Of a DNA stretch of 64,000 nt, positions 40,301-52,200 are shown piece after piece. A program made the position numbers and the translations under genes. Each line of letters starts with the position of its first letter. Position 1 is the stretch's first letter. This DNA is from Anastatus disparis. Its lineage: Eukaryota > Arthropoda > Insecta > Hymenoptera > Eupelmidae. A model generated the notes under the pieces. It was not told the DNA's origin and did no database searches. It saw only the letters and a program-made list of their open reading frames with translations. The DNA is taken from the NCBI GenBank assembly GCA_017163975.1, contig JAFFSR010000239.1:7502001-7566000 (forward strand), written 5' to 3'.

Positions 40301-43243
40301 TATAATCATTACTTAACCATAACACATATAAATATGTCAAATAAAAATTTTTAATATCATAAATAACCATTATGGTAGAATTTCGACGAAGTTTCTTCTT
40401 TTTTTCATCTACGACAGCAGACAAAGTGTGGTAACAGTTGGCATAATATTTCGTGAATGTGCATGCGCTTTAGGGGTTTTCTGAACAATGCATTTATGAG
40501 ATTTAAATCGGTCTAAAGCGGTCCATTTTCCCTGGAAAACGTATGCATTATTCACTTGAGGAATAGAGATTTTCTATCCTTATCTTCTTCGTTGTCGCCA
40601 AAAGTCTTTGAATGTTTCACATCGCGGTTACTTCTCTTATACAGATCCTTTCCACCTTCTTATTCCTTAATTTTTTTTTCGCTTTATTTTTCTCACTTTT
40701 AAAATCTTATCTGCATCTCGTTCAGTTTTGTTAAAGAATATTGTTTTGTGAGTAATAGAGAAAGAATGCGGAATGTTTTAGAATTTTATTTTTAAGAGAC
40801 AAGTGGTATTTTATTTCCAGTTGAATTGTTTGAATAATTCATTATTTTAATAGAAATTGTATTTATTTTATTTACTGATTTTTATGCATCACATGTGACT
40901 TAGAAAGTGTTTTAAAAGCAAATATTTATCTATTTTTGTAATCAGTTTCAAATTAAATAACTAGTTATGTCGAGGTCTAAAATGTTTATTAATGATTGAA
41001 TAATTAATGTAGTTGATTTATTAACGAACAATGCAATTAATTACATCAAAACATATATCACTGTTTGCCAATTTTCTAGAGTAACTTTATTAATTACAAT
41101 AATTTTGAGGAGACCATGTATTATCGTTACAATGACAATTTGCATTAATTATCAGAAAATTGATTTAGAGCGTCGTTAATCATTGAGGCTCTCGTAATTG
41201 AATATTTTGATATTGTTTTATTACATTATTTTACGATTTTATCAAATATATGTTCAATTGAAAGGAAAAAAGTTTTGTCTACGTTTCGTTTCTAAAATTT
41301 ACAATGATTGTAAAATAGTTGGCATTTAAAGAGCCAAGAAATGTCTAAGCTTTTTAGGTCATTGCTTTATCAACCTTTTTTTCAAAGGTTGGAGAAGAAG
41401 AAAAGAACTGATTGTATTTTCTAATTGCAGTTGATTACAATTGTTCCTTGATTGTTCATTCAGAGATGGTTTTGTAACTTCTATTCTATTATTCAATATG
41501 TTTCTTGAGTCATTATTTCGGTCTAATTTACATACAAAATTTAAAAAATAATATAGAAAAAAATTTAATGAAAACGCATTAAATATGGAATAATTATGAA
41601 TTCAAGTAAGCTTAGCATTTAAAAAGCAAGCCAACATGAAAAATACTCAAAGGTCAAAGGGAAAAAAGTTGTAGCTTTGCCTTATGAATATTTGCTTCTT
41701 TAGCAACATCAAAGATATATACAAAAAAAAAGAGTTGATTTCTGAAGTAATTTTGTAAGTCTCTCTTTTAAAAATACATGGTTAGAAGTCAGTTATACTG
41801 CACTTATCGAAGATAAGCTTTTTAGGACTTCAAACTATTTTTCGAACTTTAATGCCTTTCTTTGAACAAAGTTGTGTAACTTCAGAAATGAAGTAAAGAA
41901 AAAGCAGAGGAAGAAGAAGAAAAAAAATCGCATGAAAAATATATGAGTTTAAACTTTTTATCAGAGAAATGAAAATTTTGAAAACATAATTTTAAAAGAT
42001 CTACAGCTATTTAAACCTTGTAAATCATGTAATATTCAACAAAAGTAAAATCTTATTATTTTTACATTTCTACACTAAAATGAAAAGATCCTTTGATTAC
42101 AAATAAAAAGGTACATAAAATCAAATGTTTTAATAAAAATTCTCTTCAATTTAAAGAATCTAAATAAATTCATTATTAATCTAAATAAATTCAATCGTTT
42201 AGAGAATGGCTAATTTGGAAAATTTAAGTTTTACGCTTAGTTTTTTGTGAAATCGATAATTATTGTTTTTTATATTTTAAACTCTTCACATTTTCTAGAA
42301 AGTAAATAACTGATAACGTCAAAGGAAAAAATGAAAATTTTTACCAAAATAAGAGGTTTTAAAAGTTCATTTTTAAATTTCATATTTTAAATCCCTTATT
42401 ATAATTATTTTCATTTCTCGAATTTTATGAAATATCTTACCATTAATTTTCTTTTTTTATATCGTACTTTAAAGAAATAAAAAAACCGTTTAAATAATTT
42501 TTAATTAATATTCTAAATCGAGTTTACAACTTGTGCTAATTTATTTCAATGCTACGTTAAAGGATATATACATATATACCTACGAATTCTAACTATGCGC
42601 TCACTAAGTTGAGCTGCCTTCGCGACCGCCGATAAGAGAAAGAAAGAGAAAGAGAGATGAATGAATCACCCAAGTAAGAGGGTTTTAATAAGTCTCCTCA
42701 ATCTATTCGTTAAAGAGAAATGGAGAAAGAGCGAGAGAGAAGGTTATAAAGATTCTAAAGCATATTATTGCGCCTTTGCTTTTACTATAGAGTTTCAAGT
42801 GCAAACTTAATTCATCTTCGTTTAGACTCTCACTAAAGATATTTCAACTCTTTTTTAAACTCCTTTTCTTCTTTTTCTTATTCGCCTTCTCTCACATCGT
42901 AGTTATATTTTATTCTTGATTAGTGTGGAAACTGTTTTACGTCATGTGCTGTTTTCGCTAAATTTTTAAAAGTTTATTTATGATGAAAGAATGTTTATGT
43001 TTACATAGAGAGAATTTTTTTATAAAATTTACAGTAAAATTATGCATGAAAGTTACAGCAAAGTTTTTTCTTAATTATCGTTATGAAACCTTACAAATTT
43101 TATAGCGAAGTGCCGCAAAAATTATAAGTCAACTTTTGTAAAAACATTTTGTCATTATATCTTATAATATTTACCTAATAGTAGTGACGATCGCTCTAAT
43201 TTTTATGGAAAAATTATCTTCGTGTACTTTTATAATACTTTAA

Positions 43244-43411
43244 GAAGAGTTCGTCAGTGGCTCATTCGGTAGAGTGATAGATTCGTAATCTCGAGGTTCC
43301 GAGTTCAAATCTTGCTCATAGTGACCGATTGATACAAGCACCACTGTATACACGATACATGTGTTTTGTTCACAAACACACACAGCGATGTTAAATAAAA
43401 AAAAATATTTT
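43244..43411 (+). repeat. tRNA-derived SINE, copy E (internal deletion)
   Basis: It has the head TCAGTGGCTCATTCGGTAG and GATTCGTAATCTCGAGG, then AGTTCAAATC and TGATACAAGCACCACTGTA. It lacks the segment containing CTAATTAGCATCGC: the sequence jumps from the GTTCACAAACACA block to ACAGCGATGTTAAATAAA and the A-tail. Confidence 0.85.
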
Positions 43412-45190
43412 AATTATTATGAAAAGTAAAAATAAATATTTTACTTAATATTTATACGAAATAATTTAATTATTTATAAATTAATGTTAAAACGTTATTC
43501 AATTATTAATATATTAATAAGTTATTATTTAAAAAGAGTTTAAATTATAAATACATTAAGAATAAAAAAGATTGAATACACTTATCAAAATTTTTTTTAA
43601 AATAAACTAGATGAAAAAAATTTCTTTTTACATATTCTTCTGGTAAAATAACTAGTAATAAAATTATTTATAATGTTTTGTAAATTATCAGAAATTCACC
43701 TGAACAGATACGATAAAGTATATTATATAAATCACTGTCCTAACTATAACTCACAGATAAATTTGCTGTACATTGACAATTTGATTAATAAATCTTGAAA
43801 TGTAATCTTGTTTATTTAAACAAGTGTAAAAAAAATTTCTTACTCTCCTTTTTTTACGCCTTGTTAATTTTGCACCGTAATATTTTATTCTAGAGACTTT
43901 ATCTAACGATCCATCTTCAACTTCATTACAGCCTCGTTCATTTACTCTTGTAGAACTGTAATTGTAATTTTTCTACATTACATGAAAACTTTTTGAGCTT
44001 ATACGATCTTTAAATTATTATAAGAATTAAATTTTATAAATGTTCATTTAAAAATTCTACTTTTTTTTCTTCGCATTGAACTTGTGTCAGAATTAAATCC
44101 AGAATTGAAAAAAATTCATGTTAATTATGATAAAAGACAACGATGAATTTTGCAAATTTATACATGACAAATAAAAATACTAAATAAAACAATATAATTT
44201 ATAATTTTTAAGTTTTTAAACTCTCCATGTATGGGTCAGGTTGGTATTTAATTGCAATTTGTAAAAAATATTATAAAAGTTAGTAAATATTATAAAAGTT
44301 CTATTTTATAATTATTAAAGAACATTTATTCAATCTTTATTTTATTATTAAATTTTCATTTATTTCAAAGGGTTAAAATTAACTGAGAAAAAAAAGAAAA
44401 TTATTTGTTTTAAACTTTATTTTTTTATCACGTTTGTACAATGACTACATCTTCATCAAGTTTGTATACCTTACCAACATTACGTTGAACCATTTCCTTT
44501 TCACGAGTAGATTGCGCACCCGAGAATAAAGAGACACTTGTACTTTACGACTTAGTTGCTTGGGTGTGCGCGCAAACGATAAAAATCGATAATAAAAACT
44601 TCATCTCGCCAATCTTAGTTTTTTTTATCTTTTACTTTTAAGCTTTGAAAGACTTGTCACATTTTTTTTTACTTTTTTTTCTTTCTTAGGTATATAAGAG
44701 TCAACCTCACAGGTAATTAGCTCTGAGGGTATATAAACCTTTAGACTAGTAGTGAAAATGTATAACGTACCGACACTACTAAAAAAAGAAAACGACGACG
44801 ACATGAGGTTCTTAAATTTAATTGCCAAGTTGGTAAGAGAGCTTACTTTTTGAGACGATTTTTTTGCTTTTTCTTATTGGTGATCGATGAGAAGTGGTGC
44901 GAAAAAATTCTTTTATGTGGGTTAGAAAAAAGTGCATTTTAATTGAATACGAAAAAATAGTTTTGATAATAATGAATGTTTTTGAATTTAAGGAAACTTA
45001 TTAAACGTAAATATATAATTTAAAAAAAAATTATAAATCAATCAGATAAGATAAACAATAACTCTAGTATTTGCGATTCACAATTTATATCAATATCAAT
45101 TAAAAATATAAATCTATCAACAATTGACATTTATTTTTTCTTTCATATTTAGGCGTTTTAATTTCTTTCTCTCATATAAATAATTTTTCC
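43412..45190. other. AT-rich non-coding DNA
   Basis: No gene is seen. A short direct repeat (AAATATTATAAAAGTT, twice within 44260-44300) is the only structure I noticed. Confidence 0.5.
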
Positions 45191-45374
45191 GCATTCTAAC
45201 CTCAAAATTGCAACTTCTTTTCTCTTTTTCGGCTCTCATGTGGAAAATTACATTATTTACATAGGGTGAAAAAGCTGAATTTACGAAACGAGAAATTTAC
45301 AGTCCAAGCCTTTGGCTCGGACTGTAACAGGTTTCGTAAAACAGCCTTTACACCATATGTAAATAATGTACTAT
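45191..45374. mobile_element. Palindromic MITE-like element, copy 2
   Basis: It has the same architecture as 10147-10330: the upstream block CATTCTAACCTCAAAATTGC and TTTTTCGGCTCTCATG, then a 122-bp palindrome (45249-45370) from TACATTATTTAC to GTAAATAATGTA. The central region AAGCCTTTGGCTCGGACTGT corresponds to the loop of copy 1. Substitutions between the copies affect both arms, yet the pairing is largely kept. Confidence 0.75.
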
Positions 45375-45423
45375 TATTCTAAAGCATTTTGTATCTATAT
45401 AAAAAATTATTTTTAAGAATTTT

Positions 45424-45990
45424 TAATGGCTCATCCGGTAGAACGATGGATTCATAATCTTGGGGTTCCCAGTTCGAATCCCGCTCTCGACCAATTGATA
45501 CAAGCACCACTGTACTTTTAGGCGAGAGGGACACCCCCAAAAAAGCGTTTAGTTTTCTTAGTTTTCGAGTAGGTGACCGCTATCGTCCTACAAGTTAATT
45601 TTTTTTTTTAATGAAAGCTTCTGACCTATAGATTACGAATACAAACTTTTTTTATAGTTCTGAGTCCGGGAACATAAAGAAAATGGCGGTTACTTACAGT
45701 GCGTATAGAATTTTTACCTATTAAAACGCCATTTTCGCCATTTTCTTTATGTTCCCGGACTCAGAACTAAAAAAAAAGTTTGTATTCGTAATCTATAGGT
45801 CAGTAGCTTTCATTTTTAAAAAAAATTAGCTTGTAGGACGATAGTGGTCACCTTCTCGAAAACTAAGCGCTTTTTTGGGGGTGTCCCTCTCGCCTATTTA
45901 CATGTACTTTGTTCACAAATGCGTTGACGACCTCCGTCACTAATTAGCATCGCAATAATAGCATAAATATAGCAACGTTAGGTAAAAAAA
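45424..45990 (+). repeat. tRNA-derived SINE, copy F, split by a nested element
   Basis: The head and B box (45424-45515, with AGTTCGAATCCCGCTC and TGATACAAGCACCACTGTAC) are separated from the rest of the SINE (ACATGTACTTTGTTCAC, then CTAATTAGCATCGCAATAAT and ATAGCAACGTT, 45900-45990) by a 378-bp palindromic insertion. Closing the insertion restores the usual family order, which proves that the inner element came later. Confidence 0.85.
45519..45896. mobile_element. Long-TIR palindromic MITE nested in SINE copy F
   Basis: The element begins TAGGCGAGAGGGACACCCCC and ends with its inverse. The arms of about 160-170 bp match almost perfectly through words such as CTGACCTATAGATTACGAAT and GTCCGGGAACATAAAG, leaving a loop of about 48 nt (45689-45736). 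TTT on each side (45516-45518 and 45897-45899) fits a 3-bp target duplication when compared with the intact SINE copies. A TA duplication with an element starting GGCGAG cannot be excluded. It has no open frame, so it would need a transposase from elsewhere. The high arm identity suggests a young insertion or one maintained by conversion. Confidence 0.85.
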
Positions 45991-46979
45991 AATTCGTGTT
46001 AAAATTAGGCCTAGTTAAAATCTTTGTACTCTATATTTATTCTAAATTATTTTGTATTAAGTAATAAAATTGTTTGATAAAAAAATTTTGAATCATTTAA
46101 TGTTTAATTTAAAAAAAAATAACGTAGTCTATCAATGCGCAAAACATTTTGTGTTTACACTTTTTTTTACGCGTACATAAATCTCCAATAGGCCGTAAAT
46201 ACAGAAATGGTCTACAAATAGACATTTCATGAAAATATTATATCCACAATTCTTTCTACGTAGTATTTGTTTATAGCTTTAAAAACCATTATATTGCCTA
46301 ATGCAAGCATTAAACAAATAACTACATTATTTAGCATTTTACTTTTTCCTTTTTTTTTACCAAAAAAACTAACATATTTCACATTTAATCCTATTTGTAA
46401 GTTTAAAAAATACACAGTAGCTACAGAATTTAAAAATTTGCATTAGCTTGAAAATAATCTGAAAAAATTTTTTTTAAGTAACAATGAAAAGGTGCTCACA
46501 AATTTTAAAAAAATATTATTCTTGAGAATCAAAGATATTCAAGCATGAAGACAAAGAAAACGGAAGCTAACATTTAAAACTCATCAGTTTTTCTTAAAAC
46601 TTTAGGTTTTAACACCATATTAAAATGCAACATTCTATTCATACTAAAATTCTGTGAACGTTGATTATTTAACATCAGTAAAAATGCGGATTAAATCGCG
46701 CTACTGAATACAAAACCAGGATTTTTCCTTTATTTTTTTTTCATAAAGCTTTGTTTATAAATGTTTTCGTATAATGCGATAAAGTACTAAGCTGCATATA
46801 TGGGTTATAGGATTTATATTTTTAGTAAACTTTTTACGTCACTCATATTGACATAATTTAAAATTTATCAGCACGTTTTATATTTTATTGGAGTGAGAAA
46901 TACTTTGTAACTTTTAAGTACTTTCTATGTCAAATTAATTTTTGATCAAATTTAAATGTATTTTTATTTACATTGAAAA
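45991..46979. other. AT-rich non-coding DNA
   Basis: Short open frames only; no gene or repeat boundary is recognised. Confidence 0.5.
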
Positions 46980-47288
46980 TATCAGAATTCTGGATCATCG
47001 ATTTTGTTGAAACTACGAGAAGTGAAAATTTTTGATGCAATAAAGTTTAAATTAAAGAATTTTTCTTCGACTTGTAGTATTATTTTGGTGCATTGTATGA
47101 GACAAACGCGTGCTCATCGATGATCCCAATAGTGCTAATTCTTATCATTTTCATTAAATTATTGCTATCAAACGATTTAAATTTGAATGTATTATACGTT
47201 AGAGTCTATAACTCTAACTTTTTCATATTATGATGTAAGACAACATCTTTCAAATTCCTGAAAAAATCGATGATCTGGAATTCTGATA
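46980..47288. mobile_element. MITE-like element with 26-bp terminal inverted repeats
   Basis: The left end (46980-47005, TATCAGAATTCTGGATCATC then GATTTT) is matched with one or two mismatches by the inverse of the right end (47263-47288). The 309-bp unit has no coding capacity. A diverged relative of its left part occurs at 55946-55990, which supports a dispersed family and not a chance hairpin. Confidence 0.65.
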
Positions 47289-48280
47289 CTCCGTTCAATC
47301 GTAAAAAATTTCAATATTAGTAAAAAATTTTTTTTATAAAATGCTGAAAAAAAATATCAAAATCGTTAAAAATCAATTTTGTATAATAATTTTAAAAAAA
47401 AATTGTGATCTTCCAAATATAATTATTTATTTCTAAACTATTTCTATTTAAGAAAAAACTCAATATAAACTGTCTTCTTTTTTTTAAATTTTTTTCTCAC
47501 GCAATATCTTCATTTAAATCATTTAATTCACCCAATTATCAAAACAACCATAAAAATAAAAAAAGCATCCATCATCAAAAAATAAAAGAATAAACATTGT
47601 ATCGTACAATAAAGTTTATAATCCAAAAATAGTAGCTTATTAATGAACGAGACGGAAATTGTTATGAATCAGCTTATTGAATAAATTTTCATTAAACACT
47701 ATCAAGATTATATAGACTAGTACAGTCTCGAAGTTTCTTCTCTCTTTCTTCCGTAGCCATCAACATTAATTAGCTTCTAAAAGCGCAAAACCAGCAAGTA
47801 CACTATTATAACCTAACCGGATGGTCTGTCATTTTGAGTTTAATCGTATACTTTTGTCTCAGTACTGCATTGACTTAGACTTCGAATACAATACTCGTTG
47901 TTATAATTTATTCCTAGCAAACGAATCATGGATATTTTAGATTTTACTCAAGTTAAAATAGAATTGTTATGATCTACTCTAATATATTTATCGTGCTTCT
48001 GTTTTAAATAATAAAGTCAGCATACAATTTTTTATTGTCTGAGTTTCAATGGATTAATAAATAGGACTTTATAAACAAAGTTGTCAGACAAAGTTTTGAA
48101 ATAATATTTATGATTTATATTTTAATATGGAAAGTATATATAACATATATGTAACCATACTTCTGATATTGAAATGTTTTTATTGAATTCAAAAGGTGAA
48201 TATGGTAAACGAATTTAAATGTATTAAAAAATATGTTATCGCCCAAATCGTTAGATTCATTGTTTTGATAATTATTGAAT
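47289..48280. other. AT-rich non-coding DNA
   Basis: No gene is seen; no structure beyond AT-rich runs. Confidence 0.5.
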
Positions 48281-48462
48281 TATGTTCAACGTCGCGGTAC
48301 TTATTCGATGCTAATTAGCGACGAAAGTTTCCAGCATGTTTACGAACAAAGCACATGTAACTGACCGTCGTACTTATATCAACCAGATGAGACCGGGATT
48401 CGAACTCAGGTTTACTAGTTATGAATCTATCAATTTACAAGTGAAGTGCCTCTGAAGCCCTC
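48281..48462 (-). repeat. tRNA-derived SINE, copy G (diverged)
   Basis: On the minus strand the copy reads GAGGGCTTCAGAGGCACTTC, a degraded anticodon-arm region, and GAGTTCGAATCCCGGTCTCA. It continues into ACATGTGCTTTGTTCG, CGCTAATTAGCATCGAATAA and the ACGTTGAACATA end. The A-box region is badly decayed. Confidence 0.8.
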
Positions 48463-48966
48463 ATATTGAAATGTTTAATGTAAATGTTTTATCGATTGAA
48501 TTGAATATTATTGCAAGAAATGAAAGAAATTTCTTTTTTCCCTCTTCGGACTATTAGTTATAAATTGAAATTCAAATTGCCTGAAGCATTGGTCAAAAGA
48601 AATATAAAATATATGTATTTATATGATGGCAAACAGAATTTCATACATAGTAAAAAAGAAGTAATAGATTTATATATATATATATCAAAGATAAAGAAAA
48701 AATATAACAGATGAATCATGAATAAAATTGAAATGATTGAAATAAAATTCAATATGCTTTTCAGGAGCTTTATTTTTTATTTAAAAAAAAGTAAATATTC
48801 AATTTGAATATATGTTCTGTTAAAAGATCGATTGAGCACTGATAAAGTTAGTATATTTAGTAATGTGAAAGTAAGGAAATGTTTTTAGTTCTCATAAAAA
48901 AAGCTATTAAATCAGTTATCAAATATTTTACAAATACTAAAAGTTTTTTTAGATTTGTTTGAATAT

Positions 48967-49205
48967 CACTGAGAAAAATTCTATAGAAAAAATTACTATT
49001 TTAGATAATAGCCATGGGACATACTTTATATGTATAAAAATTACTATTTTAAATTGTAAAAATTGCTATTTTAAATAGTAAAAATTTAGATAATTCAGAA
49101 TTTTCTAAATTTTTACTATTTGAAGTAGTAATTTTTTTACATATAAAGTATGTCCCATGGTTACTATATCAAATAGTAATTTTTACGATAGAATTTTTTT
49201 CCGTG
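48967..49205. mobile_element. 239-bp palindromic MITE-like element
   Basis: The ends CACTGAGAAAAATTCTATAG (left) and the inverse of the right end (CACGGAAAAAAATTCTATCG) match. Further in, CCATGGGACATACTTTATAT and its inverse pair closely, and the whole unit folds on itself. Internally it is built from repeated ATTACTATTTTA-like words. No open frame is present. A target duplication is not clear. Confidence 0.7.
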
Positions 49206-52200
49206 TACTTCAATATAGAACACTTCTTCATAAATTGTTACTTTATTTGCATTCATTCAAAATCATCTTGTGTTATTTATCTATTATTTGTTAGCAAATT
49301 AAGTGAAAACAATTGTTCAAATTGATTGCCCAGATTTTTGAAACAGATTTTCTCAATATTAAAAAATTATTTATTATTGAATGTAAAAGGCAATCAGTTT
49401 GAGTTATATAAATTATAAGAAGTATAAAAATATCCAAGTTCAATTTTTTCCAATTAATCGCTACTCTTACAATGACTGTAAAACTTTTTGAATCAACTCC
49501 CGGCGGTCTTTCTAATCTATATACATTATATCCAAGAATAGCAACGAACCCTTTAGGAATGCTACTCGCGGTAAATCAGAAGCCCCTACGGGTGTGTATG
49601 AGATAGAGAAAGAGAGAGAGAAAGAAAGGCAAACGCCCTACAATAATCACATGGTCGTACGGTAATTTTAGGTTGTTCGCAAGGAAAAAAGTTGCTTATT
49701 CTTGTATATTCTCCTTATAAACAAGTGTGCGTTTGGATGCGTGTGTGCGTGTGTGTTCATGTACTATTCTGGATAAGATGAATGATTTTTCAAATAAGAT
49801 AAGCGTACATACTGTATAGCGTATGTAAGCGGTTCTTTTATCGGAACAACTACTATTTAAATTATGATTTTGTGAAAGCACTTAATTTAAACGATTCGCG
49901 TTTGTTTCGAGAATAAGATATCAGTATTTCTTCTTTCACGGTAATTATTTAAATTTTTAGTTATTAATAAATAATAATTGTTCAATTAAAAGATTTATAT
50001 AAATTTTTCTTATTAATTTTGTTTCCTATTGTTTTTCTATTAATGAATATTTTTCTTCTTTCTTCAACGATCGTCATAAATTCTGTAATGCATTTTTAAT
50101 TAGGTATAAATGATTCACAAGTTAATTTATTTGCGGTAAATATAAAAAATAAAACAAAAGTTACCGTTTGCACCAAAACTTCCGTATCTCCAAACAATAT
50201 TAAGTATTCTAATTATTTATTAAGTATATTTGTTTTTGTATATTTGAATTATTTAATTTAACCATTTTAAAAATTTTATTTCTACGTATTCCTTTCCAAA
50301 CACTTATAAACGAATTTAGAATAAAAAAATTCTTTATTTCCAATCAACATTAAATTTAAAACTAATATGTAATCATGAATACGCTGAACCAAAAGAAATA
50401 CTAAATCTTTCGCATCGTAAATAAATCTAGGTTGGTACTTCTGAAAACGAATTATGCATAAAAGAACGTATAAAAAAACATTTACAAACACCTTATACTC
50501 AATCCCATCGTGCAAGAATATAATCTTATTTCTTCAATACTTGGGCATTACGGCAATTTTCTAAACTTTAATCTAAAACTGGTAGGATGAGAATTAAACA
50601 TCTTCTTGTTTTATTTCCAACAATTTCATTTAAAAAAAAAATAAAATATTCTGGTTACTTATACTCATCGTATATATTTTACTTAAACTTCTCGAGGGCA
50701 ATCGACAAAACGGTGCTCGGTAAAGATTTCCTCTCTTAGTAATACACTTTACTTTGACAGTGACTGCAGGCCATTAAAATCCATCATTCCAGTCCTTTAT
50801 ATACCGATTCTTACTTACTGATAATGTTGCTTTGCACTTGCTTCGTAAAGAAGAAGGAAAAAAAAAATAAAAGAAGGGGAAAGGAGGAAATAAAGGTAGT
50901 TTTGTGAAGTGTTCTTAACTGGTTTGAAATTGTGGAATCTTGATAAAAACTTGGGTTTATGACATTATCGAAGTTATTTCCTTTGTGACATTGATTTGTT
51001 GCTATTATAATTTATAACTTATGTATAATCCTGTGAAAAATTATTTTTTTAATCGTTATCTAATAATTTTTGTTGGGAAAATTTCCTTAATTAAAGCAAA
51101 TGATAAAATAAAGTTTATGTTTTATTTATAACTGAATTAAATAAGTCTTAATAGTCTTTTATTTTAAAACTTAAATTTTTAATATTTATGATCAACTATT
51201 TAACCCATTTATATATCTTCAAGTGAACTAAAATAAAAACTAAAGAAATCCCATAATCAAAATGCTAGTTATCATTTCCCAATTACACTCTGCTACAATA
51301 TTAAACACTCCTTTAAAGATATTAATCTTAGCGCCACTTAAAGCTTACAACAAAATAGAGCGAAACCAATTCTATCGTATACATTATAATCTAAAATTGA
51401 TCGGTATATATATATATAACATTAAGAGTAGTCGTTCAATGCACCGTTATAACTATACTTAAAAAAAAGGGTTATATACCAATGCCTGACCTTCGTTATT
51501 CCATACACAATTCAGTACATTTATTTCTGTATAATATTACGGTTACCGTACATATAATTTTATTAGCCAGCTTGTTTGCCGCAGAAAATTTGAATTTGCG
51601 TTTTAACTTTCACGTATTACCTATAGCATAATATAAATACTTGATATCTTGGCATAATCAAGGATATCATTACTTTTAGATGTAAAATATAATAGTTTTC
51701 TTTTCTTTTCTTTTTTTTTAGTTTAGCTTAGCTCGTTAACAATTTATGTGAAGATAATGAAACTTTGTTTGTTAAACTTTGTGGCTTTTAACTAGTTATT
51801 TGTTGAATTTTTGAAATACAAAACATCGCAAAATTTTCCAAGTTTTGGATAAGATTGGAATACTAGTAAATATTACTTTTATTCATAAAAATACAATTTT
51901 GGGTAGAAAGCAAACAGTATAGAAATCTGATTTATAATGATTTTGATTTAAAAAATACGTAAGGTTAGTTTCTCCAATTAAATAAAAATTTACACATGAA
52001 AAGGAAACCGTCAAAGTCAATACGACACGATTTCCAAAGTTAGACCAGCGTCTATTGCTAACTTTACTGTTTTTTACATCCGTATTTATGGAAAACTAGA
52101 GCGCGACGACGACACACCAATCTTATATGCAGCTCAGATAAGTGTTAGGATCTTATATTTCTTTTTTGAACGTTTAAAATTTAAGTCATTGAAATTTATT

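Larger units (their letters stand above)
28666..43243. other. Long non-coding stretch
   Basis: Over 14 kb contains no gene that I can support. It is AT-rich, with GC-richer pockets at about 31725-31815, 33660-33990, 34780-34960, 36690-36850 and 42590-42900. A recursive-splice-like site at 37280 and a CTCF-like word at 32079 are listed separately. The 105-residue open frame at 39328-39645 is hydrophobic, AT-driven and without a domain. Confidence 0.5.
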
